Assembly (NCBI RefSeq): GCF_003725795.1
Contig: NZ_RBEE01000014.1
Coordinates: 95,094 to 159,093 of the forward strand
Direction: 5' to 3'
Length of the DNA: 64,000 nt
Source of the DNA: Pedobacter jejuensis
Lineage (GTDB): Bacteria; Bacteroidota; Bacteroidia; Sphingobacteriales; Sphingobacteriaceae
This document shows positions 26,181 to 35,290 of this stretch, in pieces (positions within the stretch are counted from its first letter, which is position 1; the number at the start of each line of letters is the position of its first letter). Below the pieces are notes generated by a model. It was given only the letters and a program-made list of their open reading frames with translations. It had not been told where the DNA came from and did no database searches. The translations under genes were made by a program, and so were the position numbers.

Positions 26181-28403
26181 TTAGCTTTCCATTAGTTCAT
26201 CAAAATGGATTGGAAACCGATTAATTCTTTTACCGGTTGCATGGTAAATTGCATTGGCAATAGCTGGAGGCATCGCAACCAGCCCGACTTCTCCAACTCC
26301 TTTAATTCCCAATTCGTTGATAATTTTATCATCCTCTTGAACAAAAAGAACATCAAGTTCATTAATATCTGCATGTACCGGGATATGATATTCTGCGAAG
26401 CTCTGATTGATGTATTTGCCCAGCTGAGCATCCATAATGGTTTCTTCCATTAGTGCCTTGGAAATACTCCAGACCATTCCGCCCAACACCTGACTGCGAG
26501 CAGTTTTAGGATTGATGATACGACCCGCAGCAACAGCAGTTAATGCCCTGGTTACTTTAATTGTTCCAAGCTCTTGATCCACCTCAACTTCAACAAATGA
26601 TGCACTGTGAACCGCCCTGGCATATTTCCTCAACTTTAAAGCATGAGGATAACCAAAATTGGTTGTACGAATTGGCTTATCTTTATTTGTATTTATAATT
26701 TCCAAAAATGAAATGCTGCAGTCTTTATAAATCATCATACCATTCTTAAAAGTCACTTCTTCAATTTCAGCTTTTTTAAAAGCTTCATTACTAGTCTTTG
26801 CTATTTTAAGCAGTTTCTTTTTGAGCGCTTTACTTGCAAATACTATTGCTGTACCAACAGTGGCTGTAGTAAAAGAACCTCCTTGAATTGGAGCAAATGG
26901 CAGCTTACTGTCGCCATAAAAAAATAATACATCTTCCATATTCAAACCAAATTCATCAGCAGCTATTTGTGTCATCACGGTAAGCGTACCTACACCAATA
27001 TCAGTTACAGCGCTTTTAACATGCAATTTTCCATCTTTGGTGATGATGGCTTCTGCCCTTGCAGGCAATTGCATGGCATCCCATATACCTGTGGCCATAC
27101 CGTAACCTACCAATTTCTGACCCCTACTCATACTGCGGGGTTGAGGGCTGCGCTTATACCATCCAAATTTTTCGGCACCCTGTAAGTAGCAGGCCTTCAA
27201 CTCTTTGCTGGAATAAGGTTTCTTTTCTGCGTTATTAAAGGTGCTGTAATTGATCAAACGAAGTTCGAGCGGATCGATATTAAGCTTGTAAGAAATTTCG
27301 TCCATGGTCGCTTCAATGGCATGGAGTCCGGTAGAGCCGCCTGGTGCACGCATATCCATGGGACTATTTACATCTAAGGATACTAACTTTTGTTCAAAAA
27401 GTGTATTATCGGCAGGATACATCATTGATGACCAATTTGTTACATTTTCCGTATAATCCTCAAATTGAGAAGTTTCCGCCACGGAAGTGTGATTAAGAGC
27501 CGTAATTTTGCCCTCCTGAGTTGCACCAAACCGGGTGTGCTGAATGGTTTGGGGACGATGACCAAATGAAAACATCTGGCTTCTATCCAATGTAACCCTA
27601 ACATGCCGCTTTAAATCCAATGCTGCCATTACTGAAAGAAACAATTGATATTGGGGCCTTAAGCCAGAGCCAAAAGCTCCACCGACAAATGGAGATACTA
27701 CCCTCACATTTTTAAAATGCAAACCAAAAACATTACCTACATATAGTTGACAATTTATCGTCCCTTGTGTTTTGTCGTAAATTGTTAACTTTCCTTTACC
27801 GTCATAAAGCGTAGTCGTAGTGAAAAGTTCCATTGGATTATGGTGTTCAGTACTATGAATAAATTCACCTGAGGCTTTGAAATCCGATTCTGCATAAGCT
27901 TTTTCAAAATCACCAGTTGGTTTTGGCGGAGGTGGCTTAAGCAATGTGGCCATTCCTTTTTTTGCATCTCTCGCAGCAGCTAGGTTTGAATGCAAATCTG
28001 TCTGAAATTTCGTTTCCTGGTAATCTACCTTTATCATTGAAGCACCCTCTCTGGCTGCCTCAAATGTTTCAGCAACAACCAAAGCGATAGGTTGTCCGTT
28101 AAATTTTATTTCATCATTGTGCAACGGACGGAACGAAGCTCCGGGTGGAGCGTCCATATCGGCATATTGCATATCAAACCAAGCCTTACCAGGCCTGTTC
28201 AAATGAGTAAATATCTTTACAACACCCTTTATTTTTTCAGCAGATTCAGTGTGTATTTTTATAATTTTACCTTTGGTTATTGCGCTACTTACCACATAAC
28301 CGTATAAAAGGTTGGGTACTTTGTATTCACCAGAATACTTCGCAGCGCCAGTAACTTTTAATTTGCCTTCCAGGCGACTAATTGGTTGTCCTATTTGAGT
28401 CAT
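26181..28403 (-). CDS. Molybdopterin-binding subunit of xanthine dehydrogenase/aldehyde oxidoreductase (PaoC-like)
   Basis: The 740-residue protein has the N-terminal xanthine-dehydrogenase a/b hammerhead domain (GKLKVTGAAKYSGEYKVPNL) and the two molybdopterin-binding domains, with FVGGAFGSGLRPQYQLF, DMRAPGGSTGLHAIEATMDE and QGGSFTTATVGTAIVF. The catalytic base is Glu705 in KGVGEVGL near the C-terminus. It is the last gene of an operon with the FAD subunit (5-bp gap) and the [2Fe-2S] subunit. The substrate is probably an aldehyde or N-heterocycle; sequence does not decide. No XdhC/PaoD-type maturation gene is visible in the window. Confidence 0.93.
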   Translation of the reverse strand: MTQIGQPISRLEGKLKVTGAAKYSGEYKVPNLLYGYVVSSAITKGKIIKIHTESAEKIKGVVKIFTHLNRPGKAWFDMQYADMDAPPGASFRPLHNDEIKFNGQPIALVVAETFEAAREGASMIKVDYQETKFQTDLHSNLAAARDAKKGMATLLKPPPPKPTGDFEKAYAESDFKASGEFIHSTEHHNPMELFTTTTLYDGKGKLTIYDKTQGTINCQLYVGNVFGLHFKNVRVVSPFVGGAFGSGLRPQYQLFLSVMAALDLKRHVRVTLDRSQMFSFGHRPQTIQHTRFGATQEGKITALNHTSVAETSQFEDYTENVTNWSSMMYPADNTLFEQKLVSLDVNSPMDMRAPGGSTGLHAIEATMDEISYKLNIDPLELRLINYSTFNNAEKKPYSSKELKACYLQGAEKFGWYKRSPQPRSMSRGQKLVGYGMATGIWDAMQLPARAEAIITKDGKLHVKSAVTDIGVGTLTVMTQIAADEFGLNMEDVLFFYGDSKLPFAPIQGGSFTTATVGTAIVFASKALKKKLLKIAKTSNEAFKKAEIEEVTFKNGMMIYKDCSISFLEIINTNKDKPIRTTNFGYPHALKLRKYARAVHSASFVEVEVDQELGTIKVTRALTAVAAGRIINPKTARSQVLGGMVWSISKALMEETIMDAQLGKYINQSFAEYHIPVHADINELDVLFVQEDDKIINELGIKGVGEVGLVAMPPAIANAIYHATGKRINRFPIHFDELMES

Positions 28404-28408
28404 GGTAT

Positions 28409-29407
28409 TTATGCTGATGGCTGTGCGCCTGGTAATTGTGTGGATGGATCAAGAGCCATCATGCAGTTGCGAACAATCGCTTTTTTCGCCAGTTTAATCT
28501 TGAAGGTGTTATGAGCAAATCCAACTGCCCCTTGCAAGATAATATCTGCGGCAGCAGAGAAGTTTTCCCTATCGGCTTTCTTGCCAATAAGGTAATGTTC
28601 TGCATCTTTCACCCGCCATGGTTTATGTGAAACCCCACCTAATGTAATTCTTACATCCCGGATGGTATCTCCATCAAGTTCAAGTCCCGTAGCTACCGAA
28701 ACCAGCGCAAAGGCATAAGAAGCCCTGTCTCGGAGTTTCAAATACGAATAGTTTTTTGCAAATCCCTTCAATGGCAAATCTATGCTGGTAATGAATTCTC
28801 CAGGTTTCAGGTTGTTATCTATTGGAGGCGTATCACCCGGCAGTCGATGGAAATCAGCAAAATCTACCGAACGCTCTCCATCTTCACTTTTGATATTAAT
28901 TATTGCATCTAAAGCAGACAGTGCAATACTCATATCTGAAGGAAAGACCGCTATACAATTTTCACTTGTACCCAGGATAGCCATGTTACGGTTATAACCG
29001 TTAATGGCAGAACATCCTGAACCGGGCAAACGCTTATTGCATGGTGCATGGGGGTCATAAAAATAATAGCAGCGGGTACGTTGTAAAAGGTTACCTCCGT
29101 TAGTCGCCATATTTCTAATCTGCGCAGAGGCACCAGCCAGAATAGCCCTTGACAATAAGGGATAACGCTGTTCAATTATGGGGTGATATGCAGTGTCCGC
29201 ATTGGTTGCTAGTGCACCCAAACGGACGCCATCTTCTATTTCCAAAATATCATGATGCTCGCCAATGGTATTGATGTCGATGAGCGTCGCTGCATTGGTA
29301 AGATTATACTTAAGCAAATCAATAAGATTTGTTCCTCCCGCGACAAAGGTTGATTTGCCAACAACATCAGAGACTGTTGCAGCCTTTTGATAATCAAAAT
29401 TATTCAT
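28409..29407 (-). CDS. FAD-binding subunit with extra four-cysteine cluster motif (PaoB-like)
   Basis: From the ATG at 29407 the protein has 332 residues. The FAD motif FVAGGTNLIDLL is at 21-32, with IRNMATNGGNLLQRTRC (97-113) as the second conserved site. Cysteines C113, C123, C132 and C151 (in TRCYYFYD, APCNKRLPGSGCSA and SENCIAVFPSD) match the insert that binds a [4Fe-4S] cluster in PaoB and 4-hydroxybenzoyl-CoA-reductase-like subunits. A textbook AAAGGAGG sits at 29413-29420, five bases before this ATG, which fixes the start; longer frames from 29479 run inside the preceding gene. The start overlaps the stop of the [2Fe-2S] gene by 8 bp. Confidence 0.92.
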   Translation of the reverse strand: MNNFDYQKAATVSDVVGKSTFVAGGTNLIDLLKYNLTNAATLIDINTIGEHHDILEIEDGVRLGALATNADTAYHPIIEQRYPLLSRAILAGASAQIRNMATNGGNLLQRTRCYYFYDPHAPCNKRLPGSGCSAINGYNRNMAILGTSENCIAVFPSDMSIALSALDAIINIKSEDGERSVDFADFHRLPGDTPPIDNNLKPGEFITSIDLPLKGFAKNYSYLKLRDRASYAFALVSVATGLELDGDTIRDVRITLGGVSHKPWRVKDAEHYLIGKKADRENFSAAADIILQGAVGFAHNTFKIKLAKKAIVRNCMMALDPSTQLPGAQPSA

Positions 29408-29900
29408 TATCACCTCCTTTGACTTGCATAATTGCGTCAATAATCTGCTGATTGGCACCGCAACGACATAGGTTACCACTCATTGAATCCTTCACTTCTT
29501 CCCTGCTTTTTACTTTTCCTTCTTCCAGCAAACCGATTGCACTGCAGATTTGACCTGGAGTACAATACCCACATTGAAAGGCATCGTGATCGATAAATGC
29601 TTGCTGTATAGGATGATTTATCCCTTCGATAGTCGTAATCTTTGCGCCTTCCTTCATCACTGCCAGAGTGAGGCAGCTAATAATCCGTTTTCCATCACAG
29701 ATTACGGTACATGCACCGCACTGCCCGTGATCACAACCTTTTTTAGTGCCCGTGAGATCCAAGTATTCCCTCAAGGCATCTAATAAACTTACATAAGGCA
29801 AGATAGTCAAGGCGTGCTGCTGACCGTTGATGCTTAGGGTAATCGTACGGGGCGTTACGGTAGTAGCCTGATGGGTTTTTGTAAAAGATTCCGTTTCCAT
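29400..29900 (-). CDS. [2Fe-2S] subunit of xanthine dehydrogenase/aldehyde oxidoreductase (PaoA-like)
   Basis: The 166-residue protein carries both expected clusters: the plant-ferredoxin type with C56, C61, C64 and C76 (GCDHGQCGACTV...SCL) and the four-helix type with C110, C113, C145 and C147 (CGYCTPGQIC and NLCRCGAN). It is the first gene of the three-gene Mo-enzyme operon. Unlike E. coli PaoA it shows no twin-arginine signal, so the complex is probably cytoplasmic, although the first 20 residues are not part of the conserved fold. Confidence 0.93.
   Translation of the reverse strand: METESFTKTHQATTVTPRTITLSINGQQHALTILPYVSLLDALREYLDLTGTKKGCDHGQCGACTVICDGKRIISCLTLAVMKEGAKITTIEGINHPIQQAFIDHDAFQCGYCTPGQICSAIGLLEEGKVKSREEVKDSMSGNLCRCGANQQIIDAIMQVKGGDNE
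29413..29420 (-). promoter_or_regulatory. Strong Shine-Dalgarno of the FAD subunit
   Basis: AAAGGAGG five bases upstream of the ATG at 29407. Such full-strength sites are uncommon in Bacteroidota, and this one lies inside the end of the upstream gene. Confidence 0.8.
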
Positions 29901-30528
29901 AAATTAAAAACAATTTACTTGATTAACCAAAAATAAGTTCAGATGTTTTAAAATCTTAATCAATGCCATTTCACCTGAAATGCCACACTGATAATCTGCC
30001 AGAACATGAATTTGAACGTTTTTTGGGACTTTTAAGAAAGTTTATAAACCTTTTGGATATCACAATCTGGATAAATCCAAATTCAATTTTGCATCCTATG
30101 AATATGGATTGATATGCAATCATTAGTCAAGCTTCTTGGATTGCTTTTGCGATATTATTAGGATATCTGAAAGATTAAATTCTTTAATTTATCGACTTAA
30201 ATCTTATTTATTAAAGGATGAATACGACTATGCATAGGCGTTATTAAAGACAGTCATTAAAGGGTATCCAGATATTTTGAAAGTAAAACTTTAAGCTAAT
30301 TATTGCTACCAATAGGAAGATAAATGAATTGGAACAGCAGTTTCACTTTACACAAAAACCGGTTAAGAAGACCATTTCATAGTTTTCTTAACCGGCCATC
30401 TCATAAAAAATTTAACAATCAGCTAAAATTCATTAATCAATAGAAAGTGTAAATAGTAAAACGCGTAAATAAGTGTCATCTTGTTGAGAGAAATCACCTA
30501 CAGTACAATCTCCTACGCTAGCCAGAAA
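29901..30528. other. Intergenic region upstream of the Mo-enzyme operon
   Basis: No gene is supported in these 628 bp. A hairpin with a T-run on the minus strand (30353-30395) probably ends the amylase operon. The remainder is AT-rich and presumably includes the Mo-operon promoter, which I could not place. Confidence 0.5.
30353..30395 (-). terminator. Intrinsic terminator after the maltodextrin operon
   Basis: On the minus strand CCGGTTAAGAA pairs with its complement (arms 30385-30395 and 30359-30369, 11 bp perfect, loop 15 bases) and is followed by TTTTTGTG. It lies about 135 bp past the stop of the GH13 gene at 30529. Confidence 0.65.
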
Positions 30529-32370
30529 TTATTGCTCCAGTTCTAGTATATAATTACCCTTTGCTGGTATTGAAATTTTATCTTTAAGTTGAAAAGTTTT
30601 GCCAGCAATTACATCCTTACCTTTGCTGAATTTGCCCGTTAAGTCGCTATAACGCTCAAGGGTAATATCCTGATCTTTAATTGCACTGTTTAATATTACC
30701 AAAACAGTCTTATCATTATGAATTCTCCCATATACATATATTCCACTTTTTGGAGCATAATGAATTAGAGTACCTTTTGTTATGGCCAAACTGGTTTTGC
30801 GCCATTGTAATAATTTCTGCAAATAATCCCAAGCTTCATTCTGGATAGGGGAACGTCCGCCTTTATTAAATTCATCTTTTTTATCTCCAGGCCAGCCGCC
30901 CGGAAAATCTACCCTTAATCGACCATCCCCATCTTCCTTAGTACCCGTCATAAGTACCTCAGTACCATAATACAACTGGGGAATTCCACGCATGGTTAGC
31001 AGATAAGCCAATCCCTGCTTGTAGCGCTTCAAGTCTGTATCTTCTTTTCGTGAAAATCTTCCAAGGTCATGATTGTCTAAAAATGTAAGTACATTGTAGG
31101 CATCAGCATAAACGAAATCCTGAGCAACATCTTCGAATAATTCATTTAAATATCCATTATCACTTACCCCATCAAAAGCTTTTTGCATGGTAAATGTTAA
31201 AGAGAAATCCATAGGTGTTTTTAGTTGGGAGTTGTTCTTATTCAGAACGGAATTTGCCTGCCACCATGCAGGTGATGTTTTTTTGTTATACCACGTTTCA
31301 CCTACAATATTAAAATCAGGATACTCTTGGTAAACTTCTTTATTCCAACGAGATAGGAAATCAAAATCCATATAAGAATAAGTATCCTGGCGAATGCCAT
31401 CTATCCTTGCATATTCAATCCACCAGATACTGTTTTGAATTAAATAAGTTGCAAGATGCGGGTTGCGTTGGTTCAAATCTGGCATACCACGGGTAAACCA
31501 ACCATTTAAAAAGGTATTTCGCTCGGTTTGCGAAGCATGTATATCCATTACTGAAACTGTTGCGTGATTGGTTTGAAGAAATACCCCATCATTGTTTATC
31601 CAGTCTTTGGATGGTAAATCTTTCATCCACCAATGGCTGCTGCCGCAATGGTTAAGCACCATGTCCATCACCATTTTCATTCCCTTATTATGAGTTGCTT
31701 CAGTCAATTGCTTGAACTCCAGATTGCTGCCAAATCTTGGATCAGACTGATAAAAATCGGTGATTGCATAACCATGATAAGAGCCACCACGCATTCTATT
31801 TTCTTGTATGGGATTTAACCAAACGGTACTTATCCCTAAATCTTTCATATAATCCAGCTTTTGAAGCATTCCGGCATAATCGCCACCATGCCTGGCATTC
31901 GGACTACCGCGGTTTACCGAAACGCTATCTAAATTATCATTTGACGGATTTCCATTAGCAAAACGGTCGGGGGTGATAAGATAAAGCACATCTGATGCAT
32001 CAAATCCCTTAGCCCCGGATTTATCCGTTCGGTTCAATAATGGATACTGATATACAAATTTTTCCGTTCCTGATTTAAAAGTAATGGGCAGGCTTCCCGC
32101 TTTGGCAGTTTTTGATACTTCCAGGTATAAGAAAATATAATTCGGGTTTTCAACCTTTGCAACTTCCTTAATTTTAACTCCTAGATAATTCAGGCTTATT
32201 GAAGCGGTACTAATATTCGGACCGTAAAGCAGGATTTGAAACTGTGTATTTTTCATACCTGTCCACCAATTTTGTGGCTCAACCCGGCTCACTGTTATTG
32301 CTGCAAAAGCCTGTCCAAAGGTTATCAGGCACAATAAGAGCGTGATTAATTGTTTTTTGATCAATATCAT
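30529..32370 (-). CDS. GH13 neopullulanase/cyclomaltodextrinase (SusA-like)
   Basis: The 613-residue protein has a signal peptide (to about residue 23), an N-terminal Ig-like domain (25-110, SRVEPQNWWTGMKNTQFQIL) typical of cyclomaltodextrinases, a GH13 barrel, and a C-terminal sheet domain (KISIPAKGNYILEL). The catalytic residues are D329 (RIDGIRQDT), E358 (NIVGETW) and D435 (FLDNHD). Bacteroides SusA, a periplasmic neopullulanase, has this architecture. It likely cuts imported maltodextrins in the periplasm. It is the last gene of the SusC-SusD-GH13-GH13 operon. Confidence 0.92.
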   Translation of the reverse strand: MILIKKQLITLLLCLITFGQAFAAITVSRVEPQNWWTGMKNTQFQILLYGPNISTASISLNYLGVKIKEVAKVENPNYIFLYLEVSKTAKAGSLPITFKSGTEKFVYQYPLLNRTDKSGAKGFDASDVLYLITPDRFANGNPSNDNLDSVSVNRGSPNARHGGDYAGMLQKLDYMKDLGISTVWLNPIQENRMRGGSYHGYAITDFYQSDPRFGSNLEFKQLTEATHNKGMKMVMDMVLNHCGSSHWWMKDLPSKDWINNDGVFLQTNHATVSVMDIHASQTERNTFLNGWFTRGMPDLNQRNPHLATYLIQNSIWWIEYARIDGIRQDTYSYMDFDFLSRWNKEVYQEYPDFNIVGETWYNKKTSPAWWQANSVLNKNNSQLKTPMDFSLTFTMQKAFDGVSDNGYLNELFEDVAQDFVYADAYNVLTFLDNHDLGRFSRKEDTDLKRYKQGLAYLLTMRGIPQLYYGTEVLMTGTKEDGDGRLRVDFPGGWPGDKKDEFNKGGRSPIQNEAWDYLQKLLQWRKTSLAITKGTLIHYAPKSGIYVYGRIHNDKTVLVILNSAIKDQDITLERYSDLTGKFSKGKDVIAGKTFQLKDKISIPAKGNYILELEQ

Positions 32371-32387
32371 GTTTAATAGATGTTAGG

Positions 32388-33752
32388 TTAATTGTTCAGA
32401 ACCAGGTATTCATAAGGTTTAAGCTCGATGGATTCTGATAATTTATAAGTGTTTTTGGAAAAAGCATCTCTCCATTTTATCGCTCTAAGCTCGGATGGTA
32501 TGATATAATTAGCCGGTTTATTGCGCAGATTTGAGAAAACAAGAACCTGTTCCTTTGTCCCTTTTTTGGTGAATACGCAAACATCATCACTACTAAAACT
32601 CTTCAGGCTGCCGCGGCGTATCGCTTCGCTTTTATTGCGAAAAGCAATTACCTTTTTATATTCGGCGGTGACATTTTGATTTTGACTGGCTAAAGACCAA
32701 TCTATTTTCCGACCAGTAAAGGGAAAAGTCAGGCGGAAAGGTGTAGCAATTTCCTGCCCATTGTAAACCATTGGAATTCCTTTCATGTAAGCAACAACAA
32801 TAAAAGCAGCCATTGACCCTCTTTGTCCACCAAATAAATCTAAAGGTGTTCCATCCGAACCATTTACATCATGGTTGGTAAGATACCTAACCACAGCCTG
32901 GCCTTCCGCGGCACCGTTAAAGTCACGCACGTTTAATTCATCTATAGATTTAACGGATTTATTTCTGTTGTAAATGGCCTTAAGGTTACCGAAATAGTTA
33001 AAACCAAAGCTATAATCAAAGCCTGCACTAAAATATTTAGAACTGGCTCCCTCGGCAAGCATCAACAGTTTGTGTGTTTTAATGGTTTTAAGACTATCGT
33101 TAACTTGCTTCCAGAAATCCAACGGTGGACCATCAGCGTAATCGCAACGGAAACCATCGATGTTGGCCTTATAAACCCAGGATTTCATTGAACGTATCAA
33201 AGATTGGCGAAGTTCCTGGTTTTTAAAATCCAATTGGGCAACATCTTTCCAGGTTTCAGGATATTTTATCTGACCTAAACTATCCTTAACATAATAATCA
33301 GGTTTGTTTATCCAAGGATGATCCCAGGAGGTGTGGTTGGCAACGATATCGAGCATAACAGAAAGATTTCGTTTATGTGCACCATCAACAAGTGTCCGTA
33401 AATCTTCTAGTGTACCGAATTCTTTGCCTACAGCATCGTAATCTTGGGTGGCGTATGGAGAATTAGCACCTTTAAGCTTACCAACGGGATAAATGGGCAT
33501 CAAATAAATTACATTCACACCCAATGATTTTATGGAATCCAATCTTGCTGTTACCCCTGCAAAATTACCTGATGCGCTAAAAGACCGGGTATTTACCTGA
33601 TAGAGCGTTACATCCCTTCTATCCGGCACACCTTTAAATGGCTTGCCATACTGAGGTGGATAGGTAAAATTTTGTTGTGCATTTGCCTCATCTGACTTTA
33701 AAATAATGAGCAATGTTAATACGCTAAGTGAAAATAAATAAGGGAACTTCAT
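32388..33752 (-). CDS. GH13 alpha-amylase-family glycoside hydrolase
   Basis: The 454-residue protein has a signal peptide ending near residue 25 and a compact (beta/alpha)8 amylase barrel. The catalytic residues are D204 (NIDGFRCDYAD), E234 (LLMLAEGAS) and D295 (YLTNHDVNG); an earlier conserved site is MLDIVANHTSWDHP. It lacks the extra carbohydrate-binding domains of SusG, so it is a small secreted or periplasmic amylase. It lies between SusD (64-bp gap) and the SusA-like enzyme (17-bp gap). Confidence 0.92.
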   Translation of the reverse strand: MKFPYLFSLSVLTLLIILKSDEANAQQNFTYPPQYGKPFKGVPDRRDVTLYQVNTRSFSASGNFAGVTARLDSIKSLGVNVIYLMPIYPVGKLKGANSPYATQDYDAVGKEFGTLEDLRTLVDGAHKRNLSVMLDIVANHTSWDHPWINKPDYYVKDSLGQIKYPETWKDVAQLDFKNQELRQSLIRSMKSWVYKANIDGFRCDYADGPPLDFWKQVNDSLKTIKTHKLLMLAEGASSKYFSAGFDYSFGFNYFGNLKAIYNRNKSVKSIDELNVRDFNGAAEGQAVVRYLTNHDVNGSDGTPLDLFGGQRGSMAAFIVVAYMKGIPMVYNGQEIATPFRLTFPFTGRKIDWSLASQNQNVTAEYKKVIAFRNKSEAIRRGSLKSFSSDDVCVFTKKGTKEQVLVFSNLRNKPANYIIPSELRAIKWRDAFSKNTYKLSESIELKPYEYLVLNN

Positions 33753-33816
33753 ATATAAGAAATAAATAAAATTAACAATTACAGCCGTACAAGCTTTTAC
33801 CGTACCGCAAAAGAAA

Positions 33817-35286
33817 TTAATAGCCAGGGTTTTGTTTTAGATTAGGATTTGCGTTCATCGCAGCAGTTGGTATGGGGAAAAGTTGCCAATGGGAATCAAC
33901 AGCAGGAACCAATCCGTGAGCGAGGGTAAAGGTACCAAATCGAATCATATCTTGCCTTCTATGTCCTTCCCAATTCAATTCGAATCCTCGTTCATCGTAA
34001 ATTTGTTCTAATGAGGGATTACCTGGAAGTGCCGCAAGTCCTGCCCTAAGCCTTACCTGATCAATAAAAGGTTTGGCGGCAGCTGCATTTCCTAGACGCA
34101 AATGGCATTCTGCAATCATAAGCAAAACATCTGCATAGCGGTATATTGGAAAATCATTTGAACTACCACTTCCATCATTTGGTGCAACAGGATAAAATTT
34201 GACTCCCCTAACCCCTTCCGTAATACCAGCACCAGGATTAATCAAAGAGCTAACCTTTGGTGTATAAGTTACTCCCCCAGGTTGAGGTCCGATTAAAAAT
34301 TGTTTTCTTCTGATATCTTCGGCTGCATATTTATTATATGTTTCTTCAGGCACAATCGTTCCATTCCAACCCGAAAAACCAAACATGGCAAGACCATTTG
34401 GGCCATTAACACTTCTTAAAGCAAGTACATTGTTTCCAATAACATTACGTTTCAGCCAGATTGCCAAAATGGTTTCATCATCAGGGCATACATCTCCAAA
34501 TAATTCAAAGTAGCGGTTTCCTAAAGGGCTCGATGCGTTCGATGTACCAGGGTGAAGCGTGTATCCACCACTGGCTACTTTCTGACAAGCCGCCAGGCAT
34601 TCTGCCCATTTAGGTGTTCCGGTGTAAACACCAGCATTCAGATACATTTTCGCTAAAAAGGTATAAGCAGCCCATTTATTAAACCGACCATAAAAAACAC
34701 CCCCTTTAGTTTCCGGCAGCTGATCAGCGTTTGAGGTAATCTCGGTTACAATCCAGTTAAAAATCTGAGACCGGGTTTGAGTTTTAAGTTGTGCAGTGGT
34801 AATATTATTGTCGGTATAAAAGGGCACATCGCCAAAGTCATCAATAAGCAAATAATAAAACCATGCTCGGAGAATTTTTACTTCTGAAATCTTCGCGGCC
34901 GGTGCATTCGCCTTAATCAATTGGTCTACTGCCAGATTCGCCAGGTAAATCGAATTGTAGCAAGCGTTCCAGGTGGTGTTTATCTGACCTAAAGTTGGTG
35001 TCCATGCACGGGTGTAGAGGTATGCATTTTCAGGGCCCCAATCACCACTAACCCTGTGTGGCACAACCTGTTCATCGGTAGACATATTATTGGTGTCATA
35101 ATAGCCATTATCTCCACCACCGAATTGAGGCATTCGGGCATAAACACTTGCCAATGCAATATCTGGACCTTTAGGATCGGCATAGAACTCATCTGCAGTA
35201 TACTTATCGTAAATATTTTCGTCGACTTTTGTACAACCTGATGCCAACAGCAAGGCAGCAAGCGTGTAAAATATAATTTTTTTCAT
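33817..35286 (-). CDS. susD: SusD/RagB-family starch-binding surface lipoprotein
   Basis: The 489-residue lipoprotein has Cys18 in LASGCTKVDENIYDKYTADE. The SusD fold is visible as TPR-like helices around NTTWNACYNSIYLANLAVDQ and SEVKILRAWFYYLLIDDFGD, with FPIYRYADVLLMIAECHLRLG and an RGFELNWEGHRRQDMIRFG signature near the C-terminus, followed by QLFPIPTAAMNANPNLKQNP. It binds glycan at the cell surface and forms the lid of the SusC pore. It starts 4 bp after the SusC stop. Confidence 0.95.
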   Translation of the reverse strand: MKKIIFYTLAALLLASGCTKVDENIYDKYTADEFYADPKGPDIALASVYARMPQFGGGDNGYYDTNNMSTDEQVVPHRVSGDWGPENAYLYTRAWTPTLGQINTTWNACYNSIYLANLAVDQLIKANAPAAKISEVKILRAWFYYLLIDDFGDVPFYTDNNITTAQLKTQTRSQIFNWIVTEITSNADQLPETKGGVFYGRFNKWAAYTFLAKMYLNAGVYTGTPKWAECLAACQKVASGGYTLHPGTSNASSPLGNRYFELFGDVCPDDETILAIWLKRNVIGNNVLALRSVNGPNGLAMFGFSGWNGTIVPEETYNKYAAEDIRRKQFLIGPQPGGVTYTPKVSSLINPGAGITEGVRGVKFYPVAPNDGSGSSNDFPIYRYADVLLMIAECHLRLGNAAAAKPFIDQVRLRAGLAALPGNPSLEQIYDERGFELNWEGHRRQDMIRFGTFTLAHGLVPAVDSHWQLFPIPTAAMNANPNLKQNPGY

Positions 35287-35290
35287 GTTG

